From Janthinobacterium sp. 17J80-10 (lineage in GTDB: Bacteria; Pseudomonadota; Gammaproteobacteria; Burkholderiales; Burkholderiaceae_D), in NCBI RefSeq assembly GCF_004114795.1, contig NZ_CP035311.1:2542001-2606000 (forward strand): 64,000 bases of DNA. The letters are read 5' to 3'. Made by a program: the position numbers and the translations under genes. Below are positions 9,789 through 18,260 of this stretch, in pieces (positions within the stretch are counted from its first letter, which is position 1; each line of letters begins with the position of its first letter). Under the pieces are notes generated by a model that worked only from the letters and a program-made list of their open reading frames with translations, was not told the DNA's origin and ran no database searches.

Positions 9789-10946
9789 GTGAGCAGACAT
9801 CAGAAAACAGGCGCAGGATGGGAAAAGTGGCTGGCCGGAGCGGCCCTCGGCGCCGTGGCCATGTATTATTCCGACCCGCGGCAAGGCCGGCGCCGGCGCG
9901 CGCTGCTGCGCGACCAGATCTACAGCATTGGCCTGGGGGCGGCCGATGTGCGTGATGCAACCGCCCATGACTTCGGCAACCGCCTGCAGGGCGTGCGCGC
10001 CAGGCTGCTGCAGACGTTCGGCGGCCAGCAGCCGGCAGAAGAAGAGGTTTTGGTGTCGCGGGTGCGCGCCCAACTGGGGCATCTGGTGTCGCATCCTCAC
10101 GCCATCGAGGTCACCGCCGATGGCGGCCATGTCGTCCTGAGCGGCGCCATCCTTGTCGACGAGCGTGACCGTCTCCTGGCCCAGGCACGCCGGATTCCGG
10201 GCGTTGCTGACGTCGAGGACAGGCTGACGGTATATGCGAGCGCTGCCGGCGTGCCTGCCTTGCAGGGCCGGCACCGCACTGCCACGGGGCTATCGGGCCG
10301 GCCAGCATTGCAGGCATTGGCAGGCGGCGCGCTCGGCGCTTACGGCTTGACGCGCCGCGGCGGCACCGGCATGGTGCTGGCCAGCGCAGGCATGGCGCTG
10401 CTCGGCCGCGCCATCGAAGGCTTGCGGCAAATGAACCGTCAGCACCGCGCAGAGGCTGCCGCCATCCACCTGGAACAATCGATCGAAGTGCACGCCTCAT
10501 CGGAAACCGTATTCGATGCCTGGAGCGACTTTGAAAATTTTCCGCATTTCTTTTCAAAATTGCTGGCAGTGCACGACCTGGGCAATGGGCGCGCCCGCTG
10601 GGTCGCGCAAGAAACCAGCAATTCCCGGCTGGAATGGAACGCCGCCTGGAACATGCGCGAGCGGCCGCGCAGACTGGGCTGGCATAGCGAACCGGCCGCC
10701 GCATTTGGCCATGCCGGCGAAGTCACGCTTGAACCGACGCGCCAGGGCACCCGCGTGACGCTGCGCCTGACCTTGAAACCGCCACCAGGCGCTCCCGCCG
10801 ATGCCTTGCATCGCATGGCAGGCACCGATCCGGCACGCGAGCTCGACGAAGACCTGATACGCATGAAAAGCTTCATCGAAAGCGGCGTGGTGCCACATCA
10901 CGGCACCAGGTCGCCGCAACCGGCAGGCGGGCAACTCCTGCATTGA
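9789..10946 (+). CDS. BON domain and SRPBCC (polyketide cyclase-like) protein
   Basis: A 385-residue protein with a composite layout. An N-terminal hydrophobic segment with small residues (LAGAALGAVAMYYSDPRQGRR) resembles YtxH-type anchors. A BON domain follows at about residues 80-150 (VLSGAILVDERDRLLAQARRIPG), then a glycine-rich hydrophobic stretch (about 175-205). The last part, from about residue 220, is an SRPBCC helix-grip domain (SIEVHASSETVFDAWSDFENFPHFF) that normally binds a hydrophobic ligand. The start is GTG with an AAAGGAG site seven bases upstream. A role at the membrane under stress is inferred only. Confidence 0.82.
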   Translation: MSRHQKTGAGWEKWLAGAALGAVAMYYSDPRQGRRRRALLRDQIYSIGLGAADVRDATAHDFGNRLQGVRARLLQTFGGQQPAEEEVLVSRVRAQLGHLVSHPHAIEVTADGGHVVLSGAILVDERDRLLAQARRIPGVADVEDRLTVYASAAGVPALQGRHRTATGLSGRPALQALAGGALGAYGLTRRGGTGMVLASAGMALLGRAIEGLRQMNRQHRAEAAAIHLEQSIEVHASSETVFDAWSDFENFPHFFSKLLAVHDLGNGRARWVAQETSNSRLEWNAAWNMRERPRRLGWHSEPAAAFGHAGEVTLEPTRQGTRVTLRLTLKPPPGAPADALHRMAGTDPARELDEDLIRMKSFIESGVVPHHGTRSPQPAGGQLLH

Positions 10947-10962
10947 TTTTGTCCCGCCGATC

Positions 10963-12312
10963 ATGGCCAGCCACGTCGACTCCCGCCTTGCCAACGCAAT
11001 TGCGGCATCGGCACTCCCGCTCGAGGGCAGTGCATACGACTATGATCCGCTGCTGGAACTGGTAGGCGATGCCCGGTTTGTGCTGCTCGGCGAGGCCAGC
11101 CACGGCAGCCACGAATTCTATCGCGAGCGCGCCCGCATCACGCAGCGCCTCATTACCGAACTGGGATTCGGAGCGGTCGCCGTCGAAGCCGACTGGCCGG
11201 ATGCCTACCGGGTCAACCGCTACGTGCGTGGCCAGGGTGCCGACCGCAGCAGCGAGGCCGCCCTGGCCGGCTTCAAGCGCTTTCCGACCTGGATGTGGCG
11301 CAATGCTGAGGTGCTGGAATTCCTCGACTGGCTGCATGACTGGAATCGCCGCCTGCCGCCCTCGCAAGCGCGCACCGGCTTCTACGGGCTCGATTTGTAC
11401 AGCCTGTTTACGTCGATCACCGAAGTCTTGCGCTATCTCGAACAGGTCGACCCGCATGCGGCGCAGCAGGCGCGTGCCCGCTATGCCTGCTTCGACCACT
11501 ACGGCGGCGACAGCCAGCGCTACGGCTATGGCGCCAGTCTCAACCTGTCTGCCTCGTGCGAGGATGCGGTGGTTGCGCAGCTACGCCAAATGCAGGGTCG
11601 CGCCTTCGATTACGTGCGCCAGGAAGTAGCCGATGGCGCGGAAGCCTATTTCCATGCACAGCAAAATGCCCGGCTGGTGATGCATGCCGAGGAATACTAC
11701 CGCACCATGTTCCGCGGCCGAGTCTCTTCCTGGAACCTGCGCGACCGCCACATGGCCGACACCCTGGAAGCGCTGTCGCAGCACTTGAGCCATGGTGGCG
11801 GCAAGCCGGCCCGCATCGTGGTGTGGGAACACAATTCGCACATCGGCGACGCCCGCGCCACCGACATGGGTGAGCACGGCGAATGGACGCTTGGGCAGCT
11901 GGCGCGCGAAGCCTACGCAGACGAGGCCGTGCTGGTTGGCTTTACCACCCACCACGGCACTGTCACGGCAGCGTCCGACTGGGATGCGCCGGCCGAACGA
12001 AAGCGCGTGCGCCCTGCCCTTGCCGGCAGCATCGAGGATGCCTTCCACCATAGCGGCGTGCCGCGCTTCCTGCTGCCGCTAAGGACGGCGAAGGCCGCCG
12101 CCCAGGCGCTTGCCGGACGGCGCCTGGAACGCGCCATTGGCGTGATTTACCGGCCGCAGACGGAGCGCCACAGCCATTACCTTTACGCCCGCCTGCCGCA
12201 GCAATTCGACGCTGTACTGCATTTCGATGAAACGCATGCAGTGCAGCCGCTGGAAGCGTCCGCAGGCTGGCATGCGGGCGAAGCGCCTGAAACGTTTCCT
12301 GAAGGGATATAG
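10963..12312 (+). CDS. erythromycin esterase family protein
   Basis: A 449-residue protein of the erythromycin esterase/succinoglycan-biosynthesis (EreA/EreB-like) family. Seen directly: GEASHGSHEFYRER near residue 43, VEADWPDAYRVNRY, and VWEHNSHIGDAR, which carry the conserved His/Glu residues of the active site. True macrolide resistance is not implied; most chromosomal members have unknown substrates. It follows the BON/SRPBCC gene by 16 bases and ends 10 bases from the convergent CoA-transferase gene. Confidence 0.87.
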   Translation: MASHVDSRLANAIAASALPLEGSAYDYDPLLELVGDARFVLLGEASHGSHEFYRERARITQRLITELGFGAVAVEADWPDAYRVNRYVRGQGADRSSEAALAGFKRFPTWMWRNAEVLEFLDWLHDWNRRLPPSQARTGFYGLDLYSLFTSITEVLRYLEQVDPHAAQQARARYACFDHYGGDSQRYGYGASLNLSASCEDAVVAQLRQMQGRAFDYVRQEVADGAEAYFHAQQNARLVMHAEEYYRTMFRGRVSSWNLRDRHMADTLEALSQHLSHGGGKPARIVVWEHNSHIGDARATDMGEHGEWTLGQLAREAYADEAVLVGFTTHHGTVTAASDWDAPAERKRVRPALAGSIEDAFHHSGVPRFLLPLRTAKAAAQALAGRRLERAIGVIYRPQTERHSHYLYARLPQQFDAVLHFDETHAVQPLEASAGWHAGEAPETFPEGI

Positions 12313-12322
12313 CAAAAGCGCG

Positions 12323-13852
12323 TCAGGCGACCTTCAGGCGGGCTTCCTCCACCGCCGGCAGCATGCTGCCGTGCTCGCGGTAGCGCACATGCCACGACAG
12401 GGCCTTTTCCAGCACGTGCGGGGTCTGGCCGCCGCGCTGGTTGGCCTCGGCCACATACTCCCGGAGCATTTCCCGGTACGGCTCGGCAACGCAGTTGTTG
12501 ATGATGGCCTGGGCACGCTCGCGCGGCGCCAGGCCGCGCAAGTCGGCAAGGCCGATTTCGGTGACCAGGATATCGACGTCGTGCGAACTGTGGTCAGTAT
12601 GGGCAACCATCGGCACGATGCTGGAAATCTTGCCGCCCTTGGCAACCGACTTTGTGGCGAACACTGCCAGGTAGGCATTGCGGGCAAAGTCGCCGGAACC
12701 GCCGATGCCGTTCATCATGCTGGTACCCATGACGTGCGTGGAATTGACGTTGCCATAAATGTCGGCTTCCAGGGCAGTGTTGATGGCGATAATGCCCAGG
12801 CGGCGCACGATCTCGGGGTGGTTGCTGATTTCCTGGGGGCGCAGCACCAGGCGATCCTTGTATTTGGCAAAATTGCCGAACACTTCATGGCATTTACGTG
12901 ACGACAGCGTGATCGACGATCCAGAGGCAAAGTCAAGCTTGCCGGCATCAAACAGCTCGAACGTCGAATCCTGCAGCACTTCCGAATACATGGACAGGTG
13001 CTTGAACGGGCTGTCGATCAAGCCCGACATCACGGCATTGGCAATGGTGCCGATGCCGGCCTGCAGCGGCATGAGGCTCTCGGTCAGGCGGCCCGCCGCA
13101 ACCTCCTTAGTGAAGAACGCCACCAGGTGGCCGGCGATGGCCGCAGTTTCCTCGTCGGGCGGCAGGTTGGACGCCGTGCTGTCGGGCTGGTTCGTGATAA
13201 CGATGGCGACAATCTTTTCTGCCGGAATTTCGATGGAGGTCGTGCCCACCCGATCGGAAACCCTGGTCAGCGGTACCGGCTCGCGTGCCGGGCGGCGCTT
13301 GGGAATGAAAATATCGTGCAAACCCTCCAGCTCCAGCGCATGGGCCAGGTTGATTTCGACAATCACCTTGTCGGCGAGGATGGCGAAGCTGGCACTGTTG
13401 CCAACCGAAGTCGTCGGGATAATGGCGCCGGTTTCCGTGATGGCAATTGCCTCGATGATGGCGACGTCGACTGGCGCGATCTGGCCGCTGCGCAAAAATT
13501 CGACCGTTTCGGACAAGTGCTGGTCGACATACATCACCTCGCCGCTGTTGATCGCCGCGCGCAGGGTCGGGTCGCCCTGGAAGGGCATGCGGCGCACCAG
13601 GGCGCCGGCTTCAGTCAATTGGCGGTCGACTTCACCGCCCAGCGAAGCGCCGGTCAGCAAGGTCACTTTCAGCGGTTCGTGGCGGGCCCGCTCGGCCAGG
13701 GCCAGCGGCACCACCTTGGCATCGCCAGCCTTGGTAAAGCCGCTCATGCCGATGGTCATGCCATCCTTGATCCACTCGGCCGCAGCTGCCGCCGTGGTCA
13801 CTTTGTCACGCAGGCTGGATGCGCGAATGCGTTGTGCGAGATTTTCCGACAT
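12323..13852 (-). CDS. acetyl-CoA hydrolase/succinyl-CoA:acetate CoA-transferase
   Basis: Class I CoA-transferase of 509 residues, of the Cat1/AarC/Ach1 type. It activates acetate using succinyl-CoA or hydrolyses acetyl-CoA. Visible features are GMTIGMSGFTKAGDAK at the N-terminus, GASLGGEVDRQL, the catalytic Glu in NTALEADIYGNVNSTHV and the glycine-rich MMNGIGGSGDFARNA. The ATG at 13852 follows an AGAGGAAA ribosome site; a longer reading from 13915 would place the promoter inside the gene. It diverges from a MarR-type regulator, with interleaved promoters between them, and lies near the acetate permease operon. Confidence 0.92.
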   Translation of the reverse strand: MSENLAQRIRASSLRDKVTTAAAAAEWIKDGMTIGMSGFTKAGDAKVVPLALAERARHEPLKVTLLTGASLGGEVDRQLTEAGALVRRMPFQGDPTLRAAINSGEVMYVDQHLSETVEFLRSGQIAPVDVAIIEAIAITETGAIIPTTSVGNSASFAILADKVIVEINLAHALELEGLHDIFIPKRRPAREPVPLTRVSDRVGTTSIEIPAEKIVAIVITNQPDSTASNLPPDEETAAIAGHLVAFFTKEVAAGRLTESLMPLQAGIGTIANAVMSGLIDSPFKHLSMYSEVLQDSTFELFDAGKLDFASGSSITLSSRKCHEVFGNFAKYKDRLVLRPQEISNHPEIVRRLGIIAINTALEADIYGNVNSTHVMGTSMMNGIGGSGDFARNAYLAVFATKSVAKGGKISSIVPMVAHTDHSSHDVDILVTEIGLADLRGLAPRERAQAIINNCVAEPYREMLREYVAEANQRGGQTPHVLEKALSWHVRYREHGSMLPAVEEARLKVA

Positions 13853-13924
13853 GCTTGTTTCCTCTTCTTCGTTGGCGGCGCCTGGATTGCTGCGCTCTTT
13901 TTGGGTGTCTATCAAATGATTTTA

Positions 13925-13968
13925 TTCACTAACATATGAGTAATATAATCACTAACATCTTAATGAGT
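13925..13968. promoter_or_regulatory. tandem operator repeats between CoA-transferase and marR
   Basis: TCACTAACAT occurs twice, at 13926-13935 and 13949-13958, 23 bases apart, each followed by an ATGAGT (13936-13941 region and 13963-13968). The first unit forms an imperfect palindrome (minus strand ACTCATATGTTAGT). The repeats sit on both divergent promoters, so they are good candidates for binding by the adjacent MarR/HpaR-type regulator. That pairing is inferred from position. Confidence 0.6.
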
Positions 13969-13971
13969 CAA
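13942..13971 (-). promoter_or_regulatory. sigma-70 promoter for the CoA-transferase gene
   Basis: Minus strand TTGACT (13966-13971), 18-base spacer, TATATT (13942-13947). One copy of the TCACTAACAT repeat lies inside the spacer and the other just downstream of the -10, positions where a bound repressor would block transcription. Confidence 0.65.
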
Positions 13972-13981
13972 GCGGTATAAT
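13952..13981 (+). promoter_or_regulatory. sigma-70 promoter for the marR-type gene
   Basis: Plus strand CTAACA (13952-13957), 18-base spacer, perfect TATAAT (13976-13981). The -35 overlaps the second operator repeat, which would allow autoregulation. Confidence 0.6.
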
Positions 13982-14020
13982 CCTTTTTGGCTACTCATAC
14001 AATAAATTCAGGAGACACGA

Positions 14021-14527
14021 ATGCAGCCTCGCATCACCTATCGCAATCTGCCGCAACTCTTGCTCAAGGGCCGCGACCGGCTCATGTCCAATTTCAGGCC
14101 GATTCTCAATCGCTTTGGCGTAACAGAGCAGCAGTGGCGCATCCTGCGCGCGCTCGACGAATACGAGCAGCTCGAACCGCGCGAAATCTGCGAAATGTGC
14201 CAGATTCTCAGCCCCAGCATGGCAGGCGTGCTGGCCCGCATGGAAGACCTCGGCCTGGTCAGCCGCAACCGCTTGCCGGAAGACCAGCGCCGGGTCATGG
14301 TGCGCCTGGCGCATAAAGGCGACCAGCTGATTACCGAAATCGCTCCCCTGATCGATGCGCGCTACCACGAACTGGAGCAGGCATTCGGCAAGAAGGTGTT
14401 TGACGATCTATTCCAGGCGCTGGAGAATTTCATTGAAGCGCAGACGCGCACAGTCACAATCGAGGAAGCGCAGCAAACTGCGGTGCAGGAAAAAGCGCGC
14501 CGCAAGACCAAGCCGGGCGGGCGTTAA
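14021..14527 (+). CDS. MarR family transcriptional regulator, HpaR-like
   Basis: A 168-residue winged-helix repressor. The dimerisation helix YRNLPQLLLKGRDRLMSNFRPIL and the HTH/wing segment (about residues 50-95, LARMEDLGLVSRNRLPEDQRR) are most like HpaR, the homoprotocatechuate-operon regulator. Since no aromatic pathway lies nearby, its target here is more likely the divergent CoA-transferase gene. A CAGGAGA ribosome site precedes the ATG. The C-terminal 15 residues are rich in Lys/Arg. It converges with the DUF294 gene. Confidence 0.88.
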   Translation: MQPRITYRNLPQLLLKGRDRLMSNFRPILNRFGVTEQQWRILRALDEYEQLEPREICEMCQILSPSMAGVLARMEDLGLVSRNRLPEDQRRVMVRLAHKGDQLITEIAPLIDARYHELEQAFGKKVFDDLFQALENFIEAQTRTVTIEEAQQTAVQEKARRKTKPGGR

Positions 14528-14537
14528 GCCAGCATCG

Positions 14538-15653
14538 TCAGGCGTGTGCGCCGCCCAGATGGGCATGCGCCAGGCACTGCTGCAACGCCCGTGCCTGTTG
14601 CAAGGCATCGAGCAAGGCATGCCGCTCGGATTTTGCCAGCTGCGCCGGAGCGACATGGTTATGCATTGCTTCGCCTCGCGCCGCGCTGGCATGCTGGCAT
14701 TTCAGGCGCAACAGTTCGATAAAATAGAAGGCCCGGATCCACGTCTCGACCTCATCCGGCTCCAGCATCGCCGCTTGCGCCGCCCGCCGCAGGCGATCGG
14801 CCGTATTGCTGGCATGATTGCCACACGCTAGGCCATAGACGCGGGCCGCATCCACGAACAGCGTCGCGGCCTGCAACTTCAGGTCGATGGTGCCGGCGAA
14901 ATCGCCGTGGCGTTCGACCACGAAGTCGCGCAGCAAACCCAGCGGCGCCTGGCGCCGCAAGGCATTTTCGGCCATTTGCAGCAGGAAGCGCGGATTGTCC
15001 GCGGCATTCGCCGATAGCCAGCCGCCCAGGGTGCCTGTGAGTGTGCTGTTACCGTATAACAGGCGAAAATCGAAAAAAATGCTGGCATTGAGCAATGCCT
15101 GGGTGTCGCCTTCGATCATCCACTCCATGAAACGCGCCTTCCACTCCTGCAAGCTCAGGCAGCATTGCGGATTGCTGGCCATGATCTGCCCGCGGCACAA
15201 GGGAAAGCCACAGTCGGCCAGCATCAGGTTGACGCGCAACGCCAGCGGCAAAAGCAGCTCGCGCTGCGCGTCGGGATTATCGCCATCGGCAAAAATAATG
15301 GCGTTGTCCTGGTCGCTGGAAAAAGTCTGTTCTTGCCGGCCTTCGCTGCCCAGTGCAATCCAGCACCAGTGCGGCTGGCCTTGCCGCGCCTCTGCGCAGG
15401 CCAGTGCAATCACCCGCTGCGTCAGCGCATCGCTCAGTGCGGAAATCAGGCGCGTCAGGAATTCGGCAGGCAGCGCGTCAAACGCACGGTGCACCAGGGC
15501 GCGCATTTCAGCGGCAACCCGTTGCAGCGCGGCGCCGTCCGAAGCAGCGGCAAGCGCGGCATCCAGGCTGCGCATTTCAATGGCAAATGCGTGCGCGCCA
15601 TCCCTGTCGTTGCCAAAGGCAGCCGCTGGATCGAAGTCGACACTATCCTGCAT
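14538..15653 (-). CDS. DUF294 nucleotidyltransferase-like protein
   Basis: A 371-residue protein with a GlnD-like nucleotidyltransferase fold. The active-site pattern is intact: GSEGRQEQTFSSDQD, with Gly-Ser at 102-103 and two Asp at 114 and 116. The C-terminal half (about 210-350) matches the substrate-binding domain DUF294_C. Family members often carry N-terminal cyclic-nucleotide and CBS domains; here these are absent. The start at 15653 has an AAGGGG ribosome site; a TTG at 15689 would overlap the exonuclease stop. It is the last gene of the acetate-sensing operon. Its target is unknown. Confidence 0.85.
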   Translation of the reverse strand: MQDSVDFDPAAAFGNDRDGAHAFAIEMRSLDAALAAASDGAALQRVAAEMRALVHRAFDALPAEFLTRLISALSDALTQRVIALACAEARQGQPHWCWIALGSEGRQEQTFSSDQDNAIIFADGDNPDAQRELLLPLALRVNLMLADCGFPLCRGQIMASNPQCCLSLQEWKARFMEWMIEGDTQALLNASIFFDFRLLYGNSTLTGTLGGWLSANAADNPRFLLQMAENALRRQAPLGLLRDFVVERHGDFAGTIDLKLQAATLFVDAARVYGLACGNHASNTADRLRRAAQAAMLEPDEVETWIRAFYFIELLRLKCQHASAARGEAMHNHVAPAQLAKSERHALLDALQQARALQQCLAHAHLGGAHA

Positions 15654-15685
15654 GGCGTTCCCCTTGATATTTGTGCGCATCAAGC

Positions 15686-17878
15686 TCAATAGCGCAGGCG
15701 CGCATATCTGGTCTGCCGCTCGGCATCGCGCGCCTCACCGAACGTACGGATGCCTTTATCGGCCAGCAGCGGCAGCATGCGCAGAAACACTTCCGCAGTG
15801 ACAATCGCATCGCCCAGCGCCGTGTGGCGGCCGACGACCGTCACACCCAGGCGGGCAGCGATGGCTTCCAGGGTATGCTCGAGCTGATGCGGATGGATCA
15901 CCTGCGAGAGCAGCAAGGTGTCGAGCACCTGCTGCCCGAAGCGCACGCCGGTCTGCGCTTCCTGCATTTGCAGGAAGCGCAGGTCGAACGCCGCATTGTG
16001 CGCCACCAGCACAGTATCTTCGACAAAACGCTGGAATTGCGGCAGCACCTGCTCGACCCGCGGATGGCCTGCAAGCATGTCTTCGGTGATGCCATGAATG
16101 GCGACAGACTCCGCCGACACCGGGCAGCGCGGTCGTATCATGCGATCGAAATTCTCCTGCTGCAGCAGGCGCCCGTTGACGATGCGAACAGCGCCGATGG
16201 AAATGATTTCATCCCCGGCGGCAGGGTAAAGACCGGTCGTCTCCGTATCGAATACGGTGTAGCTGATTTGCGCAAGTGGCAAGCTGTCGAGCGCGGCATC
16301 CTGTCCGGCTTGCTGGAACAAGTCGAAATCGTAAAATACCGGCCTGCCCTCTCCCCGGAACGCAATTGCCAGCGGCGCCGGCGCAGCGCTTGCCGGCAGC
16401 AACAGGCAATAGCGCGAGCTTGCGCTACCTGCGTCATAGCGGTACACCGACTCGCCGGCGTGACGCGCCAGGACCGCGCCGATACTCATTGCTTCGCCCC
16501 CGGCATCGCCGGCCGGCGACGCCTGCTCCCAGGACTGCAGCAGCGCCGCACCGGGCTCCGCCCCCATCCAGCCGAATTCAAATCGCGCCAGCCCGCCATC
16601 CCGCCGCACGCCCAGGAAAATCTCGCGAACCTGCGTCGCATCGGCCATCTGCCGGCACCAGTGCGCCAGCGCCTGGCTCAGGGCGTAGCTGTCGACCGCA
16701 AGCCAGAGTCCGGCATCGGCATCCGCTGCCGGATTGCCGCCGTTGCCGCTTGCCGCCGTTGCCGGCTGAACGCGCAGCGCAGGCGAATCGAGCCGGCGAA
16801 CGAGCAAGCCGAGAAGATCTTCGGCGCGCATTTCCTCGAACTCGCGGCGCCCCTCGAATTCGCTTCCGTACTCGTTGAGCGCACGTTCGACACCGCGCGC
16901 CAGGCGTTGCGACTCCTCTTCGATGACGCTGATGAACCGTTCGCGACGCGCGCCATCCATTTCCGGAAAGGCCTGCACCGTTTCCACCGCCGCCCGCAAA
17001 TTAGCCAGTGCCGAGCGCGCATCGCGGTTAAATGCCTGCAGCAATGCATCGCGCCGGCTGTCGGCTTCCACCTCGCGTGTAATGTCTTCCAGCACCAGCA
17101 CGAAACCGCCCAGCTTGCCGGATTCGTCGAGCACCGGGGCCATTCTCGCGCGTACCAGAAAACCGCTGGCCAGCGGCGCGATGAAGCGCGATGACACCTC
17201 GGCCTTTGCCGCATTGTGCGCATCGGGCTCTTCGGTATCGTGCTGTTGATGCAGCCGATGCTGGATCTGCTCAAGCGCATGCACCACCAGGCCGCGCTCG
17301 ACAAGTCCGAACAGCGAGCGCCCGAGGCCCAGGGGCGCCGAATCCGGCGCCTCGCCTGCGCCCTTCCCGCGCATGAGTAATTGCCGCGCGTGTCGGTTGT
17401 AGAGCAGGATCCTCCCCTCGATATTACATACCAGCACACCCACCGACAGCTCCGCCATCAGCGCGGCAAGGCGCGTCCTTTCCTGGGCAAGCTCGCGTCC
17501 GGCAAGGGCAATCCTTGCCTCGCTGTCTTCCTGCAGGGCCTGGCAGGTGGCGCCAAGATCGTTGAGCGTTGCGCCCAGCGTTCGCACCGCCGCACCGCCC
17601 TGCGGCATGACACGATGGGCTGGATTATTTTTCAATAAAACGATCTCTTCCCCCAGCCTTGCCAGAGGAAAAATATAGGCGCGAAACACGAAGCGCAGGC
17701 CAAGGCCAAGTGCCAGCAGCAAAAAAAACGCCAGGGCCGCCAGCAGCGCATTGCGTTGCCCGCTGTCCGGCACCCGCGTGAAAATCAGCAGTAATGCGCC
17801 GGCAACTGCGATCTGCAGCGCAGACAGCAGTGTGAGCGACAAGGCAAAGCGGTGGCGGGCAAAAAGGCGCGCAAGCAT
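15686..17878 (-). CDS. PAS/pseudo-histidine-kinase fused to DnaQ-type 3'-5' exonuclease
   Basis: A 730-residue fusion. Residues 1-70 have two membrane segments, followed by a HAMP-like region, a PAS domain (about 135-270) and a kinase-like region (280-520). The usual H-box reads RDARSAL (285-291), so the phospho-accepting His is replaced by Arg, and the ATP-binding N-box lacks its Asn. The C-terminal domain is an intact DEDDh exonuclease: DTET at 544-547, HNAAFD, and His685/Asp690. The layout suggests a membrane-bound sensor controlling a nuclease, without autophosphorylation. It lies 10 bases after the receiver gene in the same operon. Confidence 0.85.
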   Translation of the reverse strand: MLARLFARHRFALSLTLLSALQIAVAGALLLIFTRVPDSGQRNALLAALAFFLLLALGLGLRFVFRAYIFPLARLGEEIVLLKNNPAHRVMPQGGAAVRTLGATLNDLGATCQALQEDSEARIALAGRELAQERTRLAALMAELSVGVLVCNIEGRILLYNRHARQLLMRGKGAGEAPDSAPLGLGRSLFGLVERGLVVHALEQIQHRLHQQHDTEEPDAHNAAKAEVSSRFIAPLASGFLVRARMAPVLDESGKLGGFVLVLEDITREVEADSRRDALLQAFNRDARSALANLRAAVETVQAFPEMDGARRERFISVIEEESQRLARGVERALNEYGSEFEGRREFEEMRAEDLLGLLVRRLDSPALRVQPATAASGNGGNPAADADAGLWLAVDSYALSQALAHWCRQMADATQVREIFLGVRRDGGLARFEFGWMGAEPGAALLQSWEQASPAGDAGGEAMSIGAVLARHAGESVYRYDAGSASSRYCLLLPASAAPAPLAIAFRGEGRPVFYDFDLFQQAGQDAALDSLPLAQISYTVFDTETTGLYPAAGDEIISIGAVRIVNGRLLQQENFDRMIRPRCPVSAESVAIHGITEDMLAGHPRVEQVLPQFQRFVEDTVLVAHNAAFDLRFLQMQEAQTGVRFGQQVLDTLLLSQVIHPHQLEHTLEAIAARLGVTVVGRHTALGDAIVTAEVFLRMLPLLADKGIRTFGEARDAERQTRYARLRY

Positions 17879-17888
17879 GGAAATCGTC

Positions 17889-18260
17889 TCAGTCTTCCGC
17901 CATCATGCCAGCCACGCGCTGGACAAGTTCCTTGGTAGAAAACGGCTTGGTCACATAAGCATCAGCGCCCAGGGCGAGGCCCTTGCTCACTTCCGACTCC
18001 CGCCCCTTGGCCGACAGCATCACGATCTTGACTGCAGTCCAGGCGCTGTTCTCGCGGATTTTCTGGCAGACTTCGAAACCATTAAGAACTGGCATCATGA
18101 CGTCAAGTAAGACCAGGTCGGGCTGAAAAGAATGCATCCGCTCCAGCGCTTCAGCGCCATCGCGTGCGACCGCCACTTCATAACCGCTCTGCTGCATGAG
18201 AAACTCCAGCGAAAGCACGATATTGGGCTCATCGTCCACGATCAGTATTCTGCGTCTCAT
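17889..18260 (-). CDS. single-domain response regulator (receiver only)
   Basis: A 123-residue CheY-like receiver with the acidic pair at Asp9-Asp10, phospho-acceptor Asp53 (LLDVMMP), a conserved Ser (MLSAKG) and Lys in TKPFS. There is no output domain, so any effect must come by binding a partner. Its ATG overlaps the stop of the symporter-kinase gene as ATGA, making it the likely phosphorylation partner of that kinase. The Vibrio/Pseudomonas counterpart CrbR/ErdR carries a LuxR-type DNA-binding domain, which is missing here. Confidence 0.9.
   Translation of the reverse strand: MRRRILIVDDEPNIVLSLEFLMQQSGYEVAVARDGAEALERMHSFQPDLVLLDVMMPVLNGFEVCQKIRENSAWTAVKIVMLSAKGRESEVSKGLALGADAYVTKPFSTKELVQRVAGMMAED

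Noticed and set aside
10963-12312. Acquired macrolide resistance gene
   Set aside because: Similarity is to the broad erythromycin esterase family; the context is chromosomal, with no mobile element, so resistance cannot be claimed.
15671-17194. A 507-codon plus-strand frame opposite the exonuclease fusion
   Set aside because: Antisense shadow; the exonuclease motifs on the minus strand are decisive.
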